DNA of 64,000 bases from positions 254,646-318,645 of the forward strand of contig VXAZ01001747.1 in the NCBI GenBank assembly GCA_013399875.1. Reading direction: 5' to 3'. Positions 1 through 12,000 of this stretch are shown piece by piece. The position numbers and the translations under genes are program-made. This DNA is from Gymnorhina tibicen (lineage: Eukaryota; Chordata; Aves; Passeriformes; Artamidae). How positions within the stretch are numbered: the first letter of the stretch is position 1; each line of letters begins with the position of its first letter. The notes under the pieces were generated by a model. The model was not told the DNA's origin. It ran no database searches and saw only the letters and a program-made list of their open reading frames with translations.

Positions 1-2165
1 ACTGGTAACAACCAAACAAACCAACAGTAAAGCTGTTCTCACACACACAAACCTCTGTTTGCCAAGATTCACACGTTCAGGCTCAGCTGCTGCCTCATTC
101 CTCTTAAAGCTTCTCAGCATAAATTTGCAAGCAGGGCTGTCCTGCAGCTCTTGGGTCTTCCCCAGGATCTGACGGCAATGGGATTTGTGAAAACCATGTG
201 GAACCCCAAAGCTCATGTAATGTTCTTTTCTCACAAAAGCAGAGGCTTTAAACTGCCCTGAGCTGTGAAATTCTGATGGGGGCATTACAGAGAAATGAAC
301 TGAGCCTCACAGTAGGCAGAGAAATATTACCTATTGTTTTACAGCCTGCTCAAGCACTGCTTTTAAAGGCATTTAAATGTCTCCCTCACATATTCCAGAA
401 GATTAAAGTAATTCTTTTCAAAAGCAGCTCCTGACTATAGATACCTGTTTCTAGAGCCTGCAAGCTGCTGTTTATACATGGGATACTGAAATATTAAAAA
501 TAAATAAGCATTACTTTATTCTCTTCAGTTTTTTGTGGGATAGGTGGAAGATAAATTATCCAACAAAAGGATTTTCTCTTACAGCACTGAATGATTCAAA
601 TATTCTGAGATTTTTCCTTTTCCCCCTCTTCCACCTGAGTGGGACTTGCCTTTAGAAGAGGATTCCCATGAAGCCCAGAGTGTGGTTCTCTGGTCAGACA
701 CAGCTTGTGCCCAGTTTTTCCCAGTGGCTGCCTCCAGCTTTTGCTCAGCACATCCCATGCTATGGAAGAAGCCTCTGCTGAGAACCTAACTCCAGGTGCA
801 AAAATATTTATCTTGAGGACAGGAATTTTAGTCCATGTGTTGCCTAAGTTACATGAGAAGAAAGGGCAGAAAAAGGTTCAGAGACTCCAATTAGCTGATT
901 GTAGTTTAACACAGCCAAAAACAACCCATCGGCCACAGTTTCAGCCATAGGCTCTGTTCCTGCAGGGAAAAGCTGTTGTTAAGGAAACAACCATTATCTT
1001 ATCTCCAGACTTTGGAAACATTAACATCAGCTTTGTATAATGATTCAAATGTCTGCCTATATACAAGGGCAGCCATGAACAGAAATATTTGTAGCTATAT
1101 TTCGAACAGAATGTCTTTGCAATTAAAAAAATTAAGATTAAATTGAGGTGATGCAGTGATGCTCACACAATACAGTCTTTTGCTGGGTTCCTTCAGTTCC
1201 TTCAGCTGGGAGCCTTAAGACTGCTGAGTTTAGCACTTGGACATCCAACAGCTTGAAGGCTCTGACCATCCATTTGGTGAGCTCAGGCCATTCTTCACTG
1301 AAGCAGATTTTGGCAGGTTCCGGCTGCTCTCAGTAATTCTGGTTTTCCATTACATGCAGGAATCCTACTTTTAAAAACAAAACTCAAAGATGCCTGTGAT
1401 AATTTGCTTCCACAAGCACTGAACTGTCACTGCCATTTAATGAGGAAAGCACTCTGAGTGCTACCTGCACCTACTTTTGACCCAGACTGCAACCCCCACT
1501 TATGTACCCTATGTAGAATGCCTGGAGCAACAGGACCCCAGACCTCGGCACAGCTGCAGATAAGATAGGAAACTGTTTTAAAATTAATAATTTATACTTT
1601 ACTCTTTGCATTGGCTAGTTTGGAGTAATTTGAATTCTGCTCACATATCCCACTAAATGTTGGTTAGTAAATAAATTAACTTTTGTCCCATCACCTCATA
1701 AAGTATAATAAATTTGAATGCTGGTATGAAATACAGAGTCTGAAAAATCTTGGAGGATTCTTTATGTTTTAATTCGAACTGAAATTATTAAAGAGAAGAT
1801 AATTGGTACGGCCAAATTAACCCAAGGGTTGGCTAAAGAAACGTGGGGCAGCCAAGGCCAGCATCAGTCTGATCCGGTGTAATGTTGTAATGTCATCATT
1901 AACTGCCTTCAGAAGCAAGAGCAATTAAGTAAAGGGTAAAAGCAGTAGAAAGGCTGTAATTTATTGCATAAGACCATTATTGAGAAAACAACCTTTTGAC
2001 ACAGAGAATTAATTTTCTTTTCTCTGTGTGCTGCAAATTGGGCAATACGAAGGGTAAATAAAATGACCTCTACCAGGGCACGTTTCCTGGGATAAGTACC
2101 TTCTTGGTTGGTAGCCGATAATTTTTGGCCATTTGTGAAATGTTTAGATACCAACCAGCTTCTCT
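1..2165. other. Intergenic DNA upstream of TEX2
   Basis: AT-rich sequence 5' of the TEX2 CpG island. I see no coding exon, RNA gene or recognisable mobile element. Open frames here are short and have no protein-like composition. In human the next gene upstream of TEX2 is PECAM1 in the same orientation, but I recognise no PECAM1 exon here. Confidence 0.6.
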
Positions 2166-2352
2166 GTGCCTGGTCGCGCACACGTTTCCTGCCGCAGCCG
2201 CTCCCTCAGCGATGTCAGCGGCGAACCCTGCACTGAGCCTGTGACACAAACCCGCACCGAGCACCGCGTTCCCGAAACCGGCGGATTATCGGGGCGGCCC
2301 GCACAGGGCGCGGGAGGCTCGACACGCCCGGGAGCGGCTGGAACCGGGAGCG

Positions 2353-2424
2353 GCCGGAGCTCCGCACCCGCGCCGGCCGCGCGGCCCAGCCTGCNGCCGG
2401 AGCTCCGCACCCGCGCCGGCCGCG
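2353..2424. repeat. 29-bp direct duplication in the TEX2 CpG island
   Basis: The segment 2353-2381 recurs exactly at 2396-2424, a 43-bp period, with an undetermined base (2395) immediately before the second copy. It is either a real short duplication or a local assembly artefact beside the gap. Confidence 0.85.
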
Positions 2425-2603
2425 GGCCCGAGCGGCTCCTCGCCCCGGGGGCCGTTCCGAGCGTCACCACCACCAGCCGCTGGAACACCGGCCGCGCCCG
2501 AGGGACGGACAGATCCACGCCCGCTACCCGAGCGTCCCTCAGGCCCTACTCCTCAATCCCTATACCTCTCCCCGTCCCCGCCCGCCCCACTCCGTCCCGC
2601 CCC

Positions 2604-2795
2604 NNNNNNNNNNNNNNNNNNNNNNNNNNNNNNNNNNNNNNNNNNNNNNNNNNNNNNNNNNNNNNNNNNNNNNNNNNNNNNNNNNNNNNNNNNNNNNNNN
2701 NNNNNNNNNNNNNNNNNNNNNNNNNNNNNNNNNNNNNNNNNNNNNNNNNNNNNNNNNNNNNNNNNNNNNNNNNNNNNNNNNNNNNNNNNNNNNNN
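2604..2795. other. Assembly gap (192 Ns)
   Basis: A run of 192 undetermined bases inside the TEX2 CpG island, flanked by C-rich sequence on the left and G-rich sequence on the right. Any reading frame crossing it is meaningless. Single Ns also occur at 2395 and at 15938 (end of a poly-T run). Confidence 0.99.
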
Positions 2796-3030
2796 CGGGC
2801 AGGGCGGATGGCGGCTGGGGGGGGAGCCGGGAGTCCGTGGGGAGCGGGGCGGGCCGGGCCGGTGCGGGGCTGGGCGGGAGGGAGCCGCTTCCCCTCGGCG
2901 CGGGAGCGGGGTTTGCCGAGCCGGGGGTGCAGCTGGGCAGGAGCTGCCGGAATACGAGCGACACCTTAACAACAAGCGGCAGAGGAGGCGGCAGCGGTCG
3001 CTCCTGCTGGAACCGGGGAAGAATTTTTCA

Positions 3031-6000
3031 GTTGGCTTTTACCACCAAAGGCGAGAGGTTTCCTGTCTACTAAAATTGTTTCCTCTCTCTTGCCCTAGCT
3101 GTGGGCTCCTTGGTTTCTGCTTCTCTTTTAATTCTCAGTGTCATCTGTGTTACCTCTGTTGCAGTTCAGGGGCTAAACCCGTGTACTGTGTCTTTTCAGC
3201 ATGTGCTAAAGTTCCTTCTAAATGTTTCTGCTCAACTTCTTGGTGATTTGTATCTGTCAGAAAATGTCTTGAGGAACTCCTGACCATAATTTTGGGAAAT
3301 GAAGTACACAGCAGAGGTTAATTTGAACTTTTGTATGCAACTTAAGTATTATAACCCTAAGATAAAGTAGTGTAAGACTTCAGTGCTGTAAGATTATCTT
3401 CTGTTAAGATGCTTTGTCATACTTCTCTTTCAAGATGATAGTGCCTGTGTAACTCAGGAAAAATAAGTCATGCTCACAATTTCGGGGGTGTATATTTTTA
3501 CAAGAAGATGTTGTGGTTTTTAGTGCTAAAGTAACTTCACATTCCCAGATGGAATAAAATTCAGGCAGTTTGAGTACCCTGTTTCGATTTTCTTGGAACT
3601 GAAAATGTGCTAAATTAGACGAAAAGCACTTTACCTTAAGCATAAAAGAGTAAACTGGTGTTTCTGGATGTTAAAATTGATTTTTAAAGACTCTGACATC
3701 ATGCTGGTTTATGATACATGGGAGGTTACTGTTCTGTCTGACTTCAGAGCCGATCCAGCAAGGTGCTGTGTTGTGGGTGGCATATTAATTATGCTCCAAG
3801 TAGGTGCTGAGGCTTGAGGTGGTGTTTCTAAAGCAGGGCAGGGTGCTTTCTTTCTTGAGTAAAAGACCAAGAAGTTGATTCTGTGCTCAGAGATGTCTTA
3901 CACTGGAGTTTGCTGGGGTCTGGTATCGCCTGGGAATTGTACTGGTGAGACGAATACTTCTCTTGTGAACAACGCTTCTGGTCCGTGCAGAGAACTTATT
4001 GAAATGACCTATATTGCTTTTATTTCAGGGGAAAAAAAATCAATAAAATCCAAAGTTAAAACTTGAAGAAGGACACAGCCCAGTAGTGTGTATTAATTGC
4101 ATATTTCTTTTTGTATGATAACAACTCTCAGGAGTTCCAGCTTTTAATACCAAATGCTTAGTTGTTTCTAACTAAAGTACTTCTAAAACAACTGTTTTTC
4201 GAAGTAAAGAATGTGGAAGCCTGGACATAATGTGTAATGCCAGTAACTTCTCTGTTGTGGTAGGTGTGTAAACAAAGTAATGGGAGGTATGGAAACTTAG
4301 CAAATAAAAGGCTAATATAACTGAAATAAACTTAAAATCATGTAGCTGGAGGACTGAGGATGCATTGTTGCATTCACACGGCTTTTCAGTTGATCGATTT
4401 GGGGATTGTGCTGCTCTACCATCACCTTCTGTGCAAATTCAGCCAATTCCATATGATGAAATGAGAAGGTTTCTCTTGCAGCATGTCTGAAAGGCCAACA
4501 GAGTTACAGTGTGTGAGTGCAGGTGACCAGTCACAGGCATGGCAGTGGACATAGGTAAGGACATGTTCCTCTGTCCTGCTCTCGGGGACTGAGCTTTAGC
4601 CAGTTTCTGCCTGTGAGATGAATAAATTGTGGTGCTGAGTGTGCAGAGTGTAACTGACACCTGCCCGGGAGCTGAAGAAAAGTAAAGGCTGTTTATTAGG
4701 ATAAACTGTAGACTTCAGAAGAATGGGCCGGCGCGTAAGTAAATTCTGGTCTTAAGCACAGTCTTGGAGCTTGGAAAAGTCTTTCAAATCTTTTTTATTC
4801 TTTTTCTTTGGTAAGCTAGAAAGTGTGGTATCACATGTCCACAGTAATAATGCTTATTCAGTGTGCTCTAAAACACTTATCCATGAATAAAGGCCTCATG
4901 TTCTAGAAGCTCTTACTGCCCTAAATGAAACAATCAGATGACAATGTATGCTGGAAAATGAGAGCATAATATAGGCTTAGAGATTAGAGAAATAAAGATA
5001 AGAGTTAATACTGTGAGCTGTCATGAGTGTGTACTTTGTATTAGAAGAGATGTATTCAGAGTAGAAACTGACTCTGGAAGTGCACAAGGGTGCCACATGT
5101 ACCTGATACAGGCCATGAACATTTTTAAGTAACGCAAAGTGGACGCTTGAAAGGATATATTGTGCTTTCAAGGTGGAGGAGGGTAGAACAGTGAGATACT
5201 GAGAGAACAACATCATGTCAGAACTGTTGATATAAAAAAAAAACGTGTACCACTCCTTATTGTAGAGGATTGTGCTAAATGGTTCAGATCCACAAAGTAA
5301 AGGGTTTGGTTTGGGGGGTTTTTTTGTACTGCAAGTGGTTGAATTAATCGTCTTTTCTGGACAAAAATCCCAATTATTGTGTCATAAAAATATATGATCA
5401 GCTATTCTTGACAGAATTGTGAATTATCTCTTCTTGGAGGTTAGCTTCTATAAAGCTTCTGTTAACGTGGCAAGCCCAGAAGTTTGAAGGCGAGAAGTTA
5501 ATAATAATTGATCAAAATCCCATTTCCAGCTTAAGACAACAAGACCTGAAGGTTGTGCATTGGCTGGGAGGGTTTATCCTCACCCAGCAGCCTCAGCCCC
5601 TGTTCCCTCAGAGTGTGGTGAGGGATGAGGTTTGACCACTTGCAGAGATAGCACTGAAGTAGTGTCCTCTTCAGAAGAGCTACAAGTGAATGGATTTGCT
5701 AGGATTTGAACCAAGCTTTGCGTACCACAGGTCCTAAAGTATCTACGTACTTGACAAACAAAATTTTAATTGTTTTAAGGTGATTTTTAGGTTCTTTCAC
5801 ACAAGTCCTTATTGGAGTTTTGCACTGGAGGCTGCCATGTGCTAACTTGGTTTCATGAGTTTGAGTCTGTACAGAGCAAAATCCCCTCTCCTTGGTCAGC
5901 ACAGTAACAATAACACCAGCAGGACTCCCAGTCAGACCAGTTCTGTAATGCAGAATCTGCCTCTTGCATCATTTCCTTTAATGGACTCCTTGATGACCAT

Positions 6001-9000
6001 TATCTCTGAAAAATAAAACCCAAGTGTCTTAAGTTGAAATTGCTCAATTAAAGCATCTGAGAGGCACTGCTTGAAGACTTCCTGTGCTAGCCAAGTCCAG
6101 TCCTGCTTCTGTTGAAAATGGTGAGAGAAAGGAAGCAGAGGAGCAAGTTTTGACAGTAGGGTAGGTTAGAGCAACTGAGATGCCTGCAGTGTGCAGTAAG
6201 CCCTGTAAGTTTTGCAGGTAGTTTTTCTTCCTGCTTCACCCTCTGGGAGGAGTTGTAAGGTGTTGTGTTACTTACCAGTCGTATTTATTCTCTGGGTACT
6301 GTTGTCTCTGATGAAGCCAATTGTTAGTGTCTTTGGAGAGACATGAGAATATAATGATAAAAAAGGGTTTATTCTCTGATCTTGCTTTTCTGCTCCTCAA
6401 AACTCCTACATCTCTGTTTGTTGTCTTTCCTATTTATTTTAACCCTCTCCTCTCCTGACAGCAAGATGTGTTACTCTGCTATGCAAAGTCCAAATCAATG
6501 GGGGTTCTAAAAGGGAAGAGGACTGATGGACAATGGATAACAGAAGATCAATAAACATGGTAAACAGTGGTGTTTTCCCATAAAGGCCAGGAGGGCAATG
6601 GAAATGAATCGTTGTGTGAACCAGGCTTTAATATTCATTACCCAGTGTCTCAGTGGTTTGTAAAGTGTTGTGCTCTCTGACCCTGCTGGTGCTGGATGGC
6701 AGGAATATTGCAGGAGAATGTCGCTTAGTGCTGTGACTGTCTTGCATGTCCTGCAGGATTGTTATCATGGAGCTGTGAGAAGGTGGGATGGTCAAGCTTA
6801 GAATAGGATCTCTTTTAAGAGTATGAAAATGGATATTCAGGCATTGGAGTGCTCTTTTAAAGGATCTGTTTGAGCCAAAAAATCGCTATATTAGGTTTTA
6901 GTAGTGGAAGTAGAAGACAGAGCTACAAGACTTTAGATCTTAATCTGGATTTCATGTGTTTTGTTTAAATTACACTTCAGTTGTAAAATAGGACTGCAAA
7001 ATTATAAGCACAAAAGTATGGACTCCTTTGATACTGGGAATACTGGAAAGCAGATGGCAGAGGAGTGAAATGTGAATGTGACCTGTCATGAGCTGCAGTG
7101 GAGTTCTGATCTGAAATTAAATAGTGAGCTGTAAAAACCATTCTGTCTCCCTGGAAGTCAGGATTAAGACTGAGAAAAGAAAAACGTTTGTTTTTATGAG
7201 CCCAGACAGGCTCGAAGAATGAGGGTTCTGTGAGGAGAAGGAGCTGGTGGTGCTCACACGCCTGTGTTGTGGGAGCTTGGTTAGGAAATGTCACTGAACA
7301 TGTGACATGAAGACACAGTGGAAGTTGTCTGAGTTTGGTGCTCACTGTCTCCTGCCTTCGAGCTGCAGCATGTTCTGCTTCCTTGTCTTCTGAAATCTCT
7401 GAGTATCCAGAGCCTGCCTGTGCCAGGCTCTGCCAGGGATCCATCCCAGACTCCTCTGGCTGAGGCCAGGAGCGATGCCCTTGCAAGAGCAGAGCATTGC
7501 AGAGCATTCCCACAGCCCTGCCCGCTGTCACCTCCCACTTCTTGTTCCCATCTCCCTGCCCCACTGTGGCCAGGGCAAGGTGGAGATTTCTCCCTGAATG
7601 CTTTCCAAGCTAGGCATTTCCATTTTGCTTGCTTAATATATATCCGTCATCCCTGTTGCTTGGAGGGACTTCACTTTCTTTCCTAGTACTCTTGTGTAAT
7701 GCTTGGGGTTGGTTACATAAATAAAGGTACTTCGGTGGGAAATGAAAGTGATCTGTACAACTCTTCTCTGGTTTGGAGCTGCTGTGAAGTTTGATAAGGC
7801 TTATCTTTGTAAGACCTCCTCAGTAGCATTTCTTTTTGTCTTAATCGCTTTCACACTTCTTCCTTTTCAACTTGACTTGAAGTATTAAACAAAGGAATTG
7901 GGAGAAGTGGAAAGAACTAAGGGGGAGATAATCCTAAATGTCTGTCAACTCAGAAGTGTGCTGGTTAATAAACGCTCTGCCAGGTTTTGAATAAACCTTC
8001 TGAGCAAACGCGTGACAACTTTACAAAAGTATTTTTATAAAAAAGAAACCCTGTTACTCTTCTATTTGTTATTTTTAGTGAGTAACAAGAGATGGGGATG
8101 GAGAACGGACCAGCTGTGCATACAAACTTTCTCCTATTTTGTAATTCCCTTTATTCCCCTTTATCATTCCCTTTATGTCAACAGGCTGAGTGTTCCCAGA
8201 AGCCTTAACACTGCTGAGAGGTTTCAGGCAAGCTGAAAGCAGTGCCTAACAGTTTCAGAAAACTCTGTGAGTGTCTGAAAAGATGCATTAAGAGGTGTGT
8301 TGTATTTAAGAGTGTAAATACTTAGTTGTATGGCTCTCCATTTCTTTTGTCATGCAGCTTTGAGATGTGGATTGGCAATGGTTTTTGAGTATTTAACAGA
8401 TTTTATGAACCTTTGCTTTTCTGACGAGTTGGGCTAACTTCCCAGTTTTATTTGTAAATTCTAGCTAGATAGCTATCATTCTTGCTACCAAGTTAAAACT
8501 TCACAATTAAAATGATAAAAATTAGTAAATCGTGGTGCCACCCCATGAGTGTTTTTGCTTTCTTAGGATATATTTTTTTAATCTGCTTCTTCCAACCAGC
8601 TGCCCTGAGCGGTGCATTTACCAATGAAAATACTACGGGTTGACTGTCTTGCAAACTTTTTGTAGACACAAAAAGTGAGGTGTGAACACTGGCTTTTTCG
8701 AGCCTCCTCCTCCTCCAGTAACCCCAGCCAAATCAATGCTGGTTTGTGTAGTCTGTTCAGATCTCAGGCTGATGAAGAAGGGATTTTCTGTTGGCATCAC
8801 ACTTCTGATCCTTCATGGAGCTGGGAGAACTTTTGAGGGGGTGTGGAGGCTGTTCCTCATTTTCACAGAGCGGAGCTTGTCTCACGGGGTGGTGACGAAT
8901 AGAGGTGAGAGTTTTTCATCCCATATGTGCATTTCCACTTGCACTGTTTAGTTCAGTTTCCCCAAAAGAGTGACCAATGTTGTTTCTAAAGCCTTCATGC

Positions 9001-12000
9001 TATAGAGCACAGCAGAGGCAGCTCCGTAGGGATGGGAGCAGCTTCCTCCCCCTTCAGTCGTCACTATTTTGTCACCTTACCCTGGAAGACAACCTGAGCT
9101 GCCACTCCTTCTTGGCGTCTCTGCCCTGACCTCTCTGAGCAATTAAAAGCCTCGTTTACACGCCCACACCCTGATGAGTATGTGCTGTGTGTACCCACAA
9201 ACCTACTCACAGTGCTTGTAATTCAGAGCTTGACTCTCTTTGATAAACAAATGCCTGGTGGATTAATGAAGCATGTATATAGGAACATTGCCCTATGCCT
9301 GAAATTAGACTTGCCTGCATAATTCTGTAAGTGAACGAGGCAGAATATGGCTCAAAGACACTTATTTCCCTCTGCCCTTTTGAATCCATCTGGTGGCTTT
9401 TGCTGTTCTTTTATCTCCCAGCAAATCAAGACCTTAAAATTGATGACCTAAAATTAATTTCCTTGAAGCTGCTTTAATGCACTTCTCTTTCTGTGCATGT
9501 GTGTGCACAAAATGTAACCCACAAAGAGGGCAGTGCATTCACTCTTAACTGTTTTACCAAGTGGTTTAGACTATAGAAATTGTTTTTGAGTGCAGTAGTA
9601 GAAACTTTTATGGTGTTGAAGGCATTTCCTGGACAAACATTACACTAATGATACCTGTTTATTGAACAGCAACTATAGGATAAGGAAGGGAAGACTTCAG
9701 CTCTTTTTTAACAAGGAAGCAACTGCAAAGGATAATGACAATAAGAGCTTGCTTTAATACAGCTTGAATGTAAAGTAGAACTGGAGTTCTTAAAAATTCA
9801 TTAAATTTTTTTTAAGCTGTTCATATTGCGCTGTGAATTCAGCAGGTAACTGGTGAATTTTGGTGTGTATTGCTACAAGACACCCACCTTCTGACCTTTT
9901 TACTTTTCAGCCTGTTGTCAGATGAAATTCCTGAAGACAACTATGCTGATTAATATTCTCAGAAGTGAGATCTGTTTTTGTTTCACAACTCCCTACATAG
10001 CTGGTCAAAATTTAGTATGTGCCTCTCTGAAAGAGAGTTCTGGAGGAGTGATTTCATTTACAGAAGTCTCATTGTACTGGTCTACCTGAGGTCTGCCTTC
10101 TACAAGTTAAGGATCTGTGTCTATGTGCTATGGCTGAATTACACCGTAGAGGAGCAAAGGTTGAGAGAAAATGAGTAATGGGTGAGAACGCTTCTCAAAG
10201 AGTGCTGAAAAGTTCAGAAAACCTTTAATGAACTTAAACTTTTTAAGGAAATTTTTGCTTTTCCTTAATTTCACGTTGGTAGCCTGATTCACCCAGGGAA
10301 AGACCATGCTGGGGTAGATCCATGCTGCTGAAAAAAGAAGAGAGGAGAGCTCTGTTTATGTTTTTCCCAATTTTATTTTGTTTGCTTTTTTTTGAGTATT
10401 CACATGACAAGTTATCTTTCCAGGCCTGTTATCAGTACCACATTTTGAGAGAGAAAAACAGAGTAGGAAGGATCCTCATATGTGCAACGACCTCACTTTA
10501 CCCTCTCAGTGTACTGACTTTCTCCTCGTGAGCAATTTGGTGTCTTACTTTCCTGTGAAATGATCATTTAAATTCAGAATGCCAGCAACGTTTTGGTGTT
10601 TTTTTTTTTTTTTTCATATATCTACCTCCCATGGTTTCTTAGCAATTAGGCATAAAAAAATATGTTGTGGGAGGTGCTCATCATTTTCTGACTCAGTTGG
10701 TTTCAATGGGAGTCAGGCCTGTAAAGCAGCTGTTAAGGTCAGGCAATCTGTAATTGACCTGTCAGATGCTGCAATTAAAATGTACTGCAGCTGTTAGAAA
10801 TAGGAGTTACCTCCATTGCTCCTGAAAAAAACTAAAAAGCAACCCAAAACCAAACAACCAGAAAGCTTTAATATTTATATTTAATATTTAATATTATAAA
10901 AATTCACTGATTCATTAAGTACTGCTCTCTTCTGTGTGTAATGCAAGAAACAGAGGGGAATGCAGATGGAGCTGGTGCCTTTGATTTCAGTGCTGTTTGT
11001 GGCAAGGCCTCTTTCATGTTCTGAATAACAAAGTCCAGGGAAAATTCTTGCCAGCGTCTGTCAGTGAATAAGTTTACACCTTGAAATTCTTAGAGTTATA
11101 AATACTGTGGGAAAAATAAGAAAATGTATTTACACGAAAACACACGTGGGAATGCTCTTGCCACATACCTTTTTTGCCTTAATGCTTTTGTGGATTTTAT
11201 GAAATATTTGAATGTACTGTAATAGAATAACTAGGAATTGTATTGTTGCTTCAGCCCTGTGCACTTGAGTGAGTATTTTTGTGTCTGTCTCAGTCCAGTA
11301 TTTTTAATCATAAAATGCTTAAGCCACTCTTTAATTCAAAATTAATCATTGAGAGATGATACTGAAATGTACATAACAGTTGGAAGGCTCTAGAAGCTTT
11401 TGACAAGCTGAAAAACTCCCCAGACCCCTTATGTCGTGACAGTCAGTTGGGAAGCTGGGGAAGTCTGTCCTAATGTTTTAACTGAGCCTCACTTAAGATC
11501 TTTGCTCATTGAAGGTTGACAGTGTTTCTGTGTTGTGTGTTTGCTTGGGTTTTGGGTTTTTTTAATAAGTAAAATTCTTTGTCCTTAGCATGGTAAAAAT
11601 TTAGGTTGTTTGCGGCCATCTGGGTTCCATTTCAGTGCCTTGGATGTTCTCCTGTGCTCGTCACTCTGTATCCTCTAGCTGGAAAGCCACAGTGCTGCTG
11701 AACTTCTGCATTTTTGTTTTTAGGTATCCGAGTTGAACATAAATCTGAATGAGATGAGTGTTGCCTTAAGCAGAGAGAGAAATGTCTGGTACTCGCCAAT
11801 TCCAAATTCGACATTTTATGTTCTGGCTATTCTCAGGACAAGGATTCTTTAGAGTTTGTTTTGTTAGCCTTCTATGGATCCTTGTATGAATTAGAAGTTA
11901 AAAGTATTTTAAGCACAGAAGCTGACAGTAGTAGTTTATGATCTCTGCACAGTTCTGGCTAGAATATGTGTGATTCTAGAGCTGCTTTAATGTGCTTCTC

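Larger units (their letters stand above)
2170..3030 (+). promoter_or_regulatory. TEX2: TEX2 CpG-island promoter and probable non-coding first exon
   Basis: Composition switches abruptly from AT-rich to very GC- and CpG-rich at about 2170 and back at about 3030, with multiple GC boxes and no TATA box. It is the only CpG island upstream of the TEX2 coding exons, so it is the expected promoter. The first coding exon has only 26 nt of leader after its splice acceptor, so at least one upstream non-coding exon must exist. I could not choose its donor with confidence, because 192 bases are missing in the middle of the island. An ATGGCGGC YY1-like element lies at 2808-2815, just after the gap; YY1 sites often lie just downstream of start sites, so transcription may begin near or inside the gap. 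Confidence 0.75.

Noticed and set aside
2166..2975. Long open frames across the TEX2 CpG island on both strands
   Set aside because: They cross 192 Ns and consist of Arg/Pro/Gly/Ala-rich translation typical of GC-rich DNA with few stops.
6977..7564. 195-codon minus-strand open frame
   Set aside because: No family resemblance, low-complexity-free but random-looking sequence, overlapping open frames on both strands; no promoter or splice support.
7715..7730. AATAAA motifs scattered in TEX2 and ERN1 introns
   Set aside because: Expected by chance in AT-rich introns and not associated with any exon end.
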